Assembly (NCBI GenBank): GCA_019638355.1
Contig: JAHBTY010000003.1
Location: 521,325 to 585,324, forward strand
Direction: 5' to 3'
DNA: 64,000 nt
Origin: Cyclobacteriaceae bacterium
GTDB lineage: Bacteria; Bacteroidota; Bacteroidia; Cytophagales; Cyclobacteriaceae
Part shown: positions 37,899 through 45,769 of the stretch, in pieces
How the letters are laid out: every line of letters begins with the position of its first letter
Position numbering within the stretch: the stretch's first letter is position 1
Position numbers and translations under genes: made by a program
Notes under the pieces: generated by a model
What the model saw: the letters and a program-made list of their open reading frames with translations, nothing else
Database searches by the model: none
What the model was told of the DNA's origin: nothing

Positions 37899-38786
37899 AT
37901 GCGATTGACAATAATGATGGGATTGGTACTGGTAGCGCGTATAGCTTTAAGTCAAACGTTTAGCGAAAAGATTACACGCACATACAGTTTTGAAAAAAAA
38001 TCGGCTGATAATGCCATACTGATAGCCAACATTAATGGCAGTATTTCAGTGGCAGGTTACGAGGGCGATAAAATTGAGCTTGAAGTAACACGCACCCTAA
38101 AAGGCAAAACAACCGAACGGCTGGAAGCCGGGAAACGTATTACCCTGGGTGTAATTGACTTAGCCGACACGTTGATTTTTTACACCGAAGGTTTATGCAG
38201 TAGGTTTGGTCGTAAACAAAATCATAAAAACAACGGGCGCCAAACAAAAGGTTGGGACTACGATTGGAACAGGCGCGATCCGGATGATTGCTATGAAAAA
38301 GTGGAATATACATTAGACTACTTAGTAAGGGTGCCTAAAAACACAAACGTAGTCGTAAGCACCATTAATCACGGTAATGTAAAAATTGATGATGTAGCGG
38401 GAGGTATTGAAGCACATAACATTAATGGGGCAATTGCTTTAAACGGAATTTCGCGCGAAGCCGTGGCTCATACCATTAATGGTAATGTTGATATATCCTA
38501 CAGTAAAAATCCACCAAGTGCCTGCCGATTTTATACACTCAATGGCGATATCCATGCATGGTTTCAAAAAGGATTGCAAGCTGAACTAAGCTTTGAAAGC
38601 TTTAATGGTAATTTTTTTACCAATATAACCAGCCTTCAATCTATGCCTGTTGCAGTAAGAAAAGAAGAATCCACAGAAGGTTTAAAGTTTAAAATAAAAG
38701 GAAATCAGTTTAAAATAGGCACGGGTGGTGTACAACTGAATTTCGAGACCTTTAATGGAAATGTGTATTTAAAAGAAAAGATTTAA
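37899..38786 (+). CDS. Exported DUF4097-like beta-helical protein 1
   Basis: A 295-residue exported protein with a signal peptide and a beta-helical series of short repeats: ANINGSISVAGYEGDKIELE, HGNVKIDDVAGGIEAHNING, AVAHTINGNVDISY, SFNGNFFTNI and TFNGNVYLKEKI. NG turns spaced about 20 residues mark the DUF4097 (putative adhesin) fold. A Cys/Asp/Arg-rich insertion lies near residues 100-140. It follows the anti-sigma gene after 11 nt. The function is unknown; a surface or periplasmic scaffold is likely. Confidence 0.72.
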   Translation: MRLTIMMGLVLVARIALSQTFSEKITRTYSFEKKSADNAILIANINGSISVAGYEGDKIELEVTRTLKGKTTERLEAGKRITLGVIDLADTLIFYTEGLCSRFGRKQNHKNNGRQTKGWDYDWNRRDPDDCYEKVEYTLDYLVRVPKNTNVVVSTINHGNVKIDDVAGGIEAHNINGAIALNGISREAVAHTINGNVDISYSKNPPSACRFYTLNGDIHAWFQKGLQAELSFESFNGNFFTNITSLQSMPVAVRKEESTEGLKFKIKGNQFKIGTGGVQLNFETFNGNVYLKEKI

Positions 38787-38807
38787 CAATCAAAAAAGAA
38801 TTATAAA

Positions 38808-39608
38808 ATGAAAAAGCAACTATTAGTAATTGTACTTTGTGCTATAACACTGGCTGCGGTTGGGCAAAACAATGGCGAATTTCCCGTTCCGCTAAGCGAT
38901 CCTGCAAAACGGGGTAAGTTAAAGGCTCATCTCAATTATGGCTCCATTACAGTTAAGGGCACAGCTCGCAAAGATGTACTCGTAAAATACTCTGGCAAAG
39001 ATGATGACTCAAAAAAACCGAAAGAAAGCCCGGATGGATTGAAACGTATCAGCGGCAGTTCACTTAACCTGGAAGTTTCTGAAAATGGCAATGAAGTAAA
39101 GGTACAGTCTGGCTCGTGGAATGTGAAAATGAATTTGGAAATTGAAGTGCCGATAGGTTTTGATTTAAAGGTAAGTTCGTATAACGATGGCGATATTTAT
39201 ATATCGAATGTGCAGGGCGAGGTGGAGATTACAACGTACAATGGCGAAATAAAAGCCGATGGAATTTCCGGTTCGGTAGTAGCTACTACCTATAATGGTG
39301 ACATTCGAGTTGGCTTTGATAAAATTTCGAGTGTACCCATGTCGTACTCAACTTACAATGGCGATGTGGATCTTACCTTTCCGGCTTCGGTAAAAACAAC
39401 ATTGAAAATGAAGACGCAACGCGGTGAAATTTTAAGCGCATTTGATATGAATGTAATGCGGAATGAGCCCGTGCAGAAGAAAGAAGGCGGAAATGGAAAC
39501 TTTAAAGTAGTGCTGGATGAATGGGTTAAAGCTGAAATTGGCGGTGGTGGCCCTGAGATTTCGATGCGTACATACAATGGCGATATTAAAATCAGGAAAA
39601 AGGGATAG
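38808..39608 (+). CDS. Exported DUF4097-like beta-helical protein 2
   Basis: A 266-residue paralogue of the preceding gene, with a signal peptide (LLVIVLCAITLAAVGQ) and repeats such as LNYGSITVKGTARKDVLVKY, NDGDIYISNVQGEVEITTYN and YNGDVDLTFP, ending TYNGDIKIRKKG. The TYNG turn replaces the FNG turn of paralogue 1. It is the last gene of the sigma-factor operon: the hairpin at 39638 comes 30 nt after its stop. Function unknown. Confidence 0.72.
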   Translation: MKKQLLVIVLCAITLAAVGQNNGEFPVPLSDPAKRGKLKAHLNYGSITVKGTARKDVLVKYSGKDDDSKKPKESPDGLKRISGSSLNLEVSENGNEVKVQSGSWNVKMNLEIEVPIGFDLKVSSYNDGDIYISNVQGEVEITTYNGEIKADGISGSVVATTYNGDIRVGFDKISSVPMSYSTYNGDVDLTFPASVKTTLKMKTQRGEILSAFDMNVMRNEPVQKKEGGNGNFKVVLDEWVKAEIGGGGPEISMRTYNGDIKIRKKG

Positions 39609-39637
39609 TTATAAGTTTAGCGGGTTTAAGCCTAACC

Positions 39638-39668
39638 AAAGGCCTGGTAATAAAACTACCAGGCTTTT
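39638..39668. terminator. Bidirectional hairpin terminator
   Basis: Perfect 8-bp stem GCCTGGTA/TACCAGGC, extended to 12 bp by an A-T run and one G-T pair (AAAG...TTTT), with a 7-nt loop. It lies between the convergent DUF4097 and DUF2214 genes and has T-runs on both strands, so it can end both transcripts. Confidence 0.85.
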
Positions 39669-39680
39669 GTTGTAATATAC

Positions 39681-40130
39681 TCAATTACCAAAAAAACCAA
39701 CCCCGCGCGACATAAGTCCGGCCAGTAAGGGTATGATAAATAAGAGTGTCAACTCCAATCGGATCATCATAAAAATTGATTTCGGTATGTTCACCAATTC
39801 ATCCGGATTACCTTTTCTGTTTCGAAGAAAGAACAGAGTGGGGTACACAGATAATAACCCAATCAGAACAAAAAGTGTAAGCTTGGTATGAAATATCCAA
39901 TTCTTACTATAAAATGCTGCTGGCTTTCCAAACTCACCCAACCACAATGTTAACCCGGCACTTAATAAGGTAATAGCAGCCAATCCATAAACAGCATCGA
40001 TGCGTGCAATTTTACCAATAGTTTTGCGGGTAAGTTGTTTTTGTAGCAGCATGTGCTCTGATACAAGCGAACCTACAATTGCAAAAATGCTGATGAAGTG
40101 GAGATAGCGAAGTGATAATTCGATAGTCAT
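39681..40130 (-). CDS. DUF2214-family membrane protein
   Basis: A 149-residue protein with four membrane segments (YLHFISIFAIVGSLVSEHML, YGLAAITLLSAGLTLWLG, TKLTLFVLIGLLSVYPTLFF, LELTLLFIIPLLAGLMSRG). The pattern with RYLHF and EHML in the first helix and a PTLFF in the third fits DUF2214 proteins, related to copper resistance D-like membrane proteins. Histidines in the first and third helices could bind haem or metal. It lies 6 nt downstream of the endonuclease/exonuclease/phosphatase gene at the end of the long minus-strand run. Function unknown. Confidence 0.7.
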   Translation of the reverse strand: MTIELSLRYLHFISIFAIVGSLVSEHMLLQKQLTRKTIGKIARIDAVYGLAAITLLSAGLTLWLGEFGKPAAFYSKNWIFHTKLTLFVLIGLLSVYPTLFFLRNRKGNPDELVNIPKSIFMMIRLELTLLFIIPLLAGLMSRGVGFFGN

Positions 40131-40136
40131 AATAAG

Positions 40137-41177
40137 TTAAGGTAAAATGTAGTAGCCATAGGTAGGAAAGTGATCGGATATAGTCATACTTCTATCCACA
40201 CTATATTTTTGAAGTTTAAATTCCTTGCCAAAAAACTGATGATCAATCCGTAGAAAGTAGGGTTTTTGATTTAAGGTAAAACCAAAGCCACTTCCTCTTT
40301 CTTCAAACGCATTGGTTAGTTCACGCCTCATGCGCGAATAAACATAGCTATAGGGTGTTTCATTAAAATCGCCACAAACTAAATATGGATACGGGGAGTT
40401 TTTCAAGTGTTCAAGCAATATGTTTACTTGTTTGCTTCGGTTAACGGATCCTATTTTAAGCTGCTGAAATAAATAACTTACTTTTCCTAACCAATCATCG
40501 GGGCGTGCTGTAAGTTTCATCGAGGTGAAATGTGCGTTATAAATCCGGATCACTTTTTCACCATACTGCAGGTCGGCATAAATGGCAGCATTAAGACTTT
40601 GCGGATTATGCCATACTACCCCGGTGCTGATAATTTTGTAAGTTGAAAATATAGCCAACCCAGGATTATGCTGGCGGTCGTCAACTTCAGCTACATAGGT
40701 ATAACCATCGTAGCCGGCTGCCTTTAGTTGGCCGGTAACATCCAGGCCAGCCCACGTAGGGTTTGTGCTGTATTCCTGAATGCATTTAATAGCTGATGAA
40801 TCGGTGGCTATCCAATTAATCAGTTCGGTCGAAAACTGATTATATACATGCGGCATGCGAAAAAGCTTGGCATTAAAACTAAGTACGCGAACGGTGTTGG
40901 TTAGTTTTTTAGAGTTGTTGAAGCGCAGCGTTCTAAGCAAATACGGTGCCCCCAGCAAAAAAAATAGAAACCAAATAAAGGCTGTTAACCTTTTTTGAAT
41001 GAGCGCCAGCGTAAGTAAAATTAAATTCAAACATATAATAACCGGAAACCCATAACTTAAAAATGCAGCGGGCCAAAATATGTGTGGCGGAATTTGAAGA
41101 CTTGCGTAACAAAAAATGTTTAACAGAATAATGGCAATAATAAATATCCTCCTGCGTAATATTTTGGTTAAGCGCAT
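40137..41177 (-). CDS. Endonuclease/exonuclease/phosphatase-family membrane-linked protein
   Basis: A 346-residue protein. Two to three N-terminal membrane segments anchor a C-terminal domain of the EEP fold: VLSFNAKLFRMPHV, IKCIQEYS (metal-binding Glu), YNAHFTSMKL, CGDFNETPYSYVYSRM (Asp-Asn-Glu-Thr motif) and the final ISDHFPTYGYYIL with the catalytic Asp-His. Family members cut nucleic acids or phosphodiesters such as sphingomyelin. The topology would place the domain outside the cytoplasm. It lies 19 nt after the M48 protease gene. Confidence 0.82.
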   Translation of the reverse strand: MRLTKILRRRIFIIAIILLNIFCYASLQIPPHIFWPAAFLSYGFPVIICLNLILLTLALIQKRLTAFIWFLFFLLGAPYLLRTLRFNNSKKLTNTVRVLSFNAKLFRMPHVYNQFSTELINWIATDSSAIKCIQEYSTNPTWAGLDVTGQLKAAGYDGYTYVAEVDDRQHNPGLAIFSTYKIISTGVVWHNPQSLNAAIYADLQYGEKVIRIYNAHFTSMKLTARPDDWLGKVSYLFQQLKIGSVNRSKQVNILLEHLKNSPYPYLVCGDFNETPYSYVYSRMRRELTNAFEERGSGFGFTLNQKPYFLRIDHQFFGKEFKLQKYSVDRSMTISDHFPTYGYYILP

Positions 41178-41196
41178 GTATCTATTTGTTGAGAGG

Positions 41197-42435
41197 TCAG
41201 GATTTATTGGCCAGTGCTTGTAGCCGTTGCAATAATGGCGGATGTGAGTAATGAAAAAACACGTACCAGGGGTGCGGGTAAAGATTACTCAGTGTATCAA
41301 CCGAAAGTTTTTTTAGTGCATTGGCAAGTGCAGTACCATCAAATGTTTCGCGTGCATACGCATCGGCTTCGAATTCGTTTTTGCGACTGAGCAGGCTCAT
41401 TAACAAACCTGTGATTCCCGAAATGGGGGAGAACAAGATGCCAAATGCAATCAGGTTAAGGTGTATAGCTTGATGCGATCCACCCAATGCCACCGAAAGT
41501 GTTTGACTAAAAATCATTTTCGATAACACAAACAAGATGAAAAATACCTGAATGATTGAGATCAGGTAGCTCCAGATAATATGTTTCTTTTTAAAGTGCC
41601 CCACTTCGTGGGCTAACACGGCCACTAGTTCATCGGTTGTATGATTTTGAATTAATGTGTCGTACAATACGATTTTTTTCTTTTTACCGATGCCGGAAAA
41701 AAATGCATTGGCTTTGGCCGAACGCTTCGATCCATCCATTACAAAAATATTATCCAACGGAAAGTTTACTTTCTGCGCGAAGGCTTCAATAGCCGATTTC
41801 AGTTCGCCTGCTGCCAACGGTGTTAGCTTGTTGAACATTGGTAGAATAAGGGATGTATAAAACATGTTCACAAACAATATGAACCCGGCCGCAATTAATC
41901 CAAACCAAATCCAGAAGTTGGGGCCAATAGTATTAACAAGATAGATTAAGAGTGATAATAAGCCACCACCCACACTGGCACCCAATATATAACCTTTAAG
42001 CTTATCGGTAATAAAGGTTTGGGTTGTTGTTTTATTGAAACCAAATTTCTCTTCTATTACAAATGTGCTGTACCATTGAAATGGAATAGTCAATAAATCG
42101 GATGTAATCATAATTACACCGAAGAAGGTGAGCGCAAGCAGGATTTCGTTGGGGATTATGGGGCGTAATAATCCATCAATCCAACCAAAGCCACCCCATG
42201 CTAACATCAAAAGAGAAAGAAAGAAACTAAAGCCGGACGTAATGAATGAAAAACGGGCTTGCACTTTTTGGTATTCCAACGACTTTAAATATTTTTCTTT
42301 ATCATAAAATGATTCTATTTCGGCTGGAATATCCTTGCGTTGGGCTTTTAGGTTTAAGAAGTCCAACAGTTGATCAAATAAATAACTGACAACAACAATT
42401 GAGATAATAATCAGTAAAGCGATTTCTGGCTTCAT
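41197..42435 (-). CDS. M48-family membrane metalloprotease (Ste24/CAAX-type)
   Basis: A 412-residue zinc protease with about six membrane segments. The zinc site HEVGH is in LVAVLAHEVGHFKKKH and the third ligand is in NEFEADAYARETF. MDGSKRSAKANAFFSG and KKIVLYDTLI match the Ste24-like peptidase M48 family, which matures or degrades membrane proteins. The start overlaps the argH stop by 4 nt (ATGA), so the gene is translationally tied to the arginine operon although the function is unrelated. Confidence 0.9.
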   Translation of the reverse strand: MKPEIALLIIISIVVVSYLFDQLLDFLNLKAQRKDIPAEIESFYDKEKYLKSLEYQKVQARFSFITSGFSFFLSLLMLAWGGFGWIDGLLRPIIPNEILLALTFFGVIMITSDLLTIPFQWYSTFVIEEKFGFNKTTTQTFITDKLKGYILGASVGGGLLSLLIYLVNTIGPNFWIWFGLIAAGFILFVNMFYTSLILPMFNKLTPLAAGELKSAIEAFAQKVNFPLDNIFVMDGSKRSAKANAFFSGIGKKKKIVLYDTLIQNHTTDELVAVLAHEVGHFKKKHIIWSYLISIIQVFFILFVLSKMIFSQTLSVALGGSHQAIHLNLIAFGILFSPISGITGLLMSLLSRKNEFEADAYARETFDGTALANALKKLSVDTLSNLYPHPWYVFFHYSHPPLLQRLQALANKS

Positions 42436-43763
42436 TTTAAAAGATTTTCGAGGGCCTGATTAACCTTTTGAAAGTTGAATTTTGATACAGCGGCATCAAA
42501 GGTTTTTTTTATCCGATCATTCATCAGGTTGCCGATGCTGCCTTCGTGGGTGTGTTTTACAGTAGTTGTGTAGCTGAAGTTTCCTTGCTCAATATCAAGC
42601 CCGATTTTTTTGTAGGCATCCCGAAAGGGCATACCACCCAATACCAATTTGTTTACTTCTTCTACACTAAACACGTACTTATACTTTTCATCTTCCAAAA
42701 CATTCTCTTTTACTTCCAAAGCTGAAATCATGAGGTGCGTCATGCGCAGGCAATCTTTCAATGTTTGAATGGCTGGAAATAGTTTTTCTTTCAGTAGTTG
42801 CAAATCACGATGATAGCCGGATGGCAGATTGGTAATCAATAATGCAATTTCATTCGGCAAGGCTTGCAGGCTATTGCACTTGGCGCGAATCAATTCAAAC
42901 ACATCCGGATTTTTTTTATGCGGCATAATGCTGGAGCCGGTGGTCAATTCATCCGGGAAGGAAATGAAACCAAAGTTCTGGTTCAGGAACAACGTACAAT
43001 CCATAGCCAGCTTGCCAAGCGTAGCGGCTACGTTGCTCATGGCTTGCGCCATAATGCGTTCTGTTTTACCACGTCCCATTTGTGCATATACAACATTATA
43101 GTTCAGGTCATCAAAACCTAAAAGTTGTGTGGTGAAGGCACGATTAAGTGGGAAAGAGGAGCCATAACCAGCTGCTGAACCCAACGGGTTTTTATTCGCT
43201 ATCTGATAGGCTGCATGAAGTGTGACGATATCATCAGCTAAACTCTCAGCGTAAGCACCTAGCCATAAACCAAACGAAGAAGGCATAGCTACCTGTAAGT
43301 GTGTATAACCAGGCAATAGTTTGTCTTTGTGTTTTTCGCTTTGCGCGATTAACAATTCAAAGACTTGTTGAATAGCTAAGGTAATTTGTTCTATTTCGTG
43401 GCGCAGGTACAATTTAACATCAACCAGTACCTGATCGTTGCGGGAGCGACCGCTGTGTATTTTTTTTCCAACATCGCCCAGTTTGCGGGTAAGTAGTAAT
43501 TCTATTTGAGAGTGTATGTCTTCAACTCCGGGTTCAATTTCAAATTTACCCGTTTGCATTTCTTTGTAAATGGCTTTTAGCTCTTTACTCAGCGAATCCA
43601 GTTCTGGTTTAGTCAGCAGCCCGATTGTTTGTAGCATGGTGATGTGGGCAAGTGAGCCGGCCACATCAAATGGTGCAAGGTGTAAATCCAATACATTATC
43701 CTGGCCGGTGGTAAAGTCGGTTACCGTTTTAAGTGATTCTTTATCTTTGCTCCAGAGTTTCAT
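42432..43763 (-). CDS. argH: Argininosuccinate lyase
   Basis: A 443-residue enzyme that splits argininosuccinate into arginine and fumarate, the last step of the pathway. The signature GSSIMPHKKNPD (catalytic Ser loop) and HSGRSRNDQVLVDVKLYLR are present. The frame is open for 16 more codons upstream, but that part is made by a palindromic repeat (43768-43842), so I prefer the ATG at 43763, which begins MKLWSKDKESLKTVTDFTTG as in close relatives. It is the last biosynthetic gene of the operon and overlaps the M48 gene. Confidence 0.93.
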   Translation of the reverse strand: MKLWSKDKESLKTVTDFTTGQDNVLDLHLAPFDVAGSLAHITMLQTIGLLTKPELDSLSKELKAIYKEMQTGKFEIEPGVEDIHSQIELLLTRKLGDVGKKIHSGRSRNDQVLVDVKLYLRHEIEQITLAIQQVFELLIAQSEKHKDKLLPGYTHLQVAMPSSFGLWLGAYAESLADDIVTLHAAYQIANKNPLGSAAGYGSSFPLNRAFTTQLLGFDDLNYNVVYAQMGRGKTERIMAQAMSNVAATLGKLAMDCTLFLNQNFGFISFPDELTTGSSIMPHKKNPDVFELIRAKCNSLQALPNEIALLITNLPSGYHRDLQLLKEKLFPAIQTLKDCLRMTHLMISALEVKENVLEDEKYKYVFSVEEVNKLVLGGMPFRDAYKKIGLDIEQGNFSYTTTVKHTHEGSIGNLMNDRIKKTFDAAVSKFNFQKVNQALENLLK

Positions 43764-43767
43764 AATT

Positions 43768-43842
43768 AGTTTCCAGTTACCTGTTTCAGGTTGCCAGGCA
43801 TATTTCTTCAAACTTATAACAGGAAACCGGTAACCGGAAACT
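43768..43842. repeat. Imperfect inverted repeat between argE and argH
   Basis: Two arms of about 27 nt (43768-43794 and 43816-43842) are near-complementary with a few mismatches: AGTTTCCAGTTACCTGTTTC against the complement AGTTTCCGGTTACCGGTTTC. It lies directly before the argH start. It has the look of a palindromic intergenic repeat, and could also act as an RNA hairpin in the operon message. Confidence 0.7.
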
Positions 43843-43847
43843 TGTTA

Positions 43848-44906
43848 TTAAAGAATTTGCTCTAAAAGTTGAATATAACTTTCTATTCCTGCTTCAATCT
43901 CGTGCACATAAATGAATTCATCGGCACTATGCGACCGGGCGGAATCACCGGGGCCCATCTTAATAGAAGGAACCGGTATCAATGCCTGATCGGACGTAGT
44001 AGGGGAACCATACAGTTTTTTACCAATTGATTTTCCGGCTACAACCAGCGGATGGTTCTGTGCAATGCCGGATGGTCGCAAGCGTAGCGAACGTGGTGTA
44101 ACTTCGCACGATACATTTTGTTTGATCGTTTCCAATAGTTCTTCCAATGAATAGGCATCCGTAGCCCGCACATCCACGGTAAATTTGCATTCGGCTGGTA
44201 CCTGGTTGTGTGCCTGCCCGGCATGAATAACGGTAACCGACATTTTTACTTTACCAAGTGTATCTGAAATTTTAGGGAACGAGTAGTTACGAAACCACTC
44301 AATGTCTTTTAAGGATTCATAAATGGCATTCACGCCTTCTTCGCGGGCAGCATGCCCGGCTTTACCTTTGGCCACACAATCCAACACCATCAAACCTTTT
44401 TCAGCAATGGCAATATCCGTAAGCGTAGGTTCGCCCACAATGGCGCAATCTATTTTTGGTAGATCATTCCAAATTAGTTCAATACCACCGGTGCCGGAAA
44501 TTTCCTCTTCGGCTGTAGCAGCTAAAACCAAATTGTACTTCAGGTTTGGTTGATTGCTGAAGTAGAAGAAGGTCATGATGAGCGATACCAATGGTCCACC
44601 GGCATCATTACTTCCCAAACCATAAAGTTTATCATCCACAATATGCGGTGCAAATGGATCGCGCGTGTAAGCGGGATTGGGCTTTACCGTATCGTGATGC
44701 GAGTTGAGCAGGATAGTAGGTTTGTTCAGGTCAAAGTGTTCATTGATGGCCCACACATTATTTCCCTTGCGATGAGCTTGCATACCATGATGCTGAAAGA
44801 ACCCCATTAACAAGCCGGCAGTCTTGTCTTCTTCTTTGCTGAAAGATGGGGTGGCTACAAGTTGTTGCAGCAAATCTATTCCAATAAAGGTAAGATGCTC
44901 TCTCAT
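43848..44906 (-). CDS. argE: M20-family N-acyl-ornithine/citrulline deacylase
   Basis: A 352-residue metallohydrolase of the ArgE/DapE group: LLNSHHDTVKPNPAYTRDPF holds the first metal His-Asp pair and AATAEEEISGTGGIELIW the catalytic Glu pair; IVGEPTLTDIAIAEKGLMVL follows. In Bacteroidota the pathway carbamoylates N-acyl-ornithine, so the deacylase should act on N-acyl-citrulline. Operon position between argB and argH supports this. It overlaps argB by 4 nt. Confidence 0.85.
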   Translation of the reverse strand: MREHLTFIGIDLLQQLVATPSFSKEEDKTAGLLMGFFQHHGMQAHRKGNNVWAINEHFDLNKPTILLNSHHDTVKPNPAYTRDPFAPHIVDDKLYGLGSNDAGGPLVSLIMTFFYFSNQPNLKYNLVLAATAEEEISGTGGIELIWNDLPKIDCAIVGEPTLTDIAIAEKGLMVLDCVAKGKAGHAAREEGVNAIYESLKDIEWFRNYSFPKISDTLGKVKMSVTVIHAGQAHNQVPAECKFTVDVRATDAYSLEELLETIKQNVSCEVTPRSLRLRPSGIAQNHPLVVAGKSIGKKLYGSPTTSDQALIPVPSIKMGPGDSARSHSADEFIYVHEIEAGIESYIQLLEQIL

Positions 44907-45694
44907 ACTTGCGTGATGAGTGTGCCTTTTGTATCATATCCGGTATTGGCGAGCAGATGTGTGTGTTCACCAATCAGTACCTCTTTTACGCCAGATTGAA
45001 TCGCACTAAATGCGTTTTCCAGTTTGGGTAAAATACCATCGTGGAACGAACCCTTTGCCAGAAGCTCCTGGTATAACTGATAGTTCAGATTTCGGATTAC
45101 GGACTCTTCTTTATTTACATCCAACAGTACACCTTGTTTTTCGAAACAAAAAATCAGGCGTACATCAAAGTGCTTACTGAGCGAAACAGCCAACACCGAA
45201 GCAATGGTGTCGGCATTGGTGTTCAACATCACACCATTCTCATGTGTAAGTGGTGCGAATACCGGAATTACATTTTGTTTTAGCAAGAAGTATAGTAATG
45301 TGCTGTTCACGCTATCGGGTGTTATGTCCCCTACAAAACCGTAATCTACTTCACCTACCGGTCGTTTTTTTGCTTTGATCAGGTTGCCATCAGCACCGGT
45401 TACACCCATTGCATTGCAATGATGATTCTGTAAAGCAGCTACGATTTGCTTGTTAACGAGCCCGCCATAAACCATTGTTACCAGATCAAGTGTAGGGGCA
45501 TCCGTAATTCTCCGACCCTTTATGTAATTGGATTGAATGCCTAACTGATCGCCCAGGCGTGTAGCAATCTTCCCACCACCATGAATTAAAATTTTTGGTG
45601 CGTGTATAGAAGCAAAGTCTTTGAGGAAATTCTTCAACGCACTTTCATTGTCTAATACGTTGCCGCCAATCTTGATTATGTAGAGTTTGTTCAT
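44903..45694 (-). CDS. argB: N-acylglutamate kinase
   Basis: A 263-residue amino-acid kinase. KIGGNVLDN (ATP site), KILIHGGGKIATRLGDQLG, YGGLVNKQIVAALQ, GVTGADGNLIKAKK and LNTNADTIASVLAV are diagnostic of ArgB, which phosphorylates N-acylglutamate. No arginine-binding N-terminal extension is seen, so feedback inhibition of the long-form type is not expected. The gap to argF' (64 nt) holds a palindromic repeat. Confidence 0.92.
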   Translation of the reverse strand: MNKLYIIKIGGNVLDNESALKNFLKDFASIHAPKILIHGGGKIATRLGDQLGIQSNYIKGRRITDAPTLDLVTMVYGGLVNKQIVAALQNHHCNAMGVTGADGNLIKAKKRPVGEVDYGFVGDITPDSVNSTLLYFLLKQNVIPVFAPLTHENGVMLNTNADTIASVLAVSLSKHFDVRLIFCFEKQGVLLDVNKEESVIRNLNYQLYQELLAKGSFHDGILPKLENAFSAIQSGVKEVLIGEHTHLLANTGYDTKGTLITQV

Positions 45695-45709
45695 ATCGTT
45701 TAAATAAAA

Positions 45710-45769
45710 GTAAGCAGTTGGCAGTTGCCAGTAGGCAGTACTGCCAATTGCCTACTGGTTACTGCTCAC
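45710..45769. repeat. Palindromic CAGTAGGCAGT-type repeat between argF' and argB
   Basis: An imperfect hairpin centred on GGCAGTACTGCC, with arms built from CAGTTGGCAGTTGCCAGTAG and its complement-like continuation. The last codons and the TAA stop of argF' (AGT GAG CAG TAA) lie inside the element. The same words (CAGTAGGCAGT, GCAGTAAGCA) return at 48917-48951. Confidence 0.72.

Noticed and set aside
39642-39664. A small regulatory RNA at the 39.64 kb hairpin
   Set aside because: The hairpin with T-runs on both sides between convergent genes is fully explained as a terminator.
43764-43811. N-terminal extension of argH to an ATG at 43811
   Set aside because: The 16 extra residues are translated from the palindromic repeat and do not resemble ArgH N-termini.
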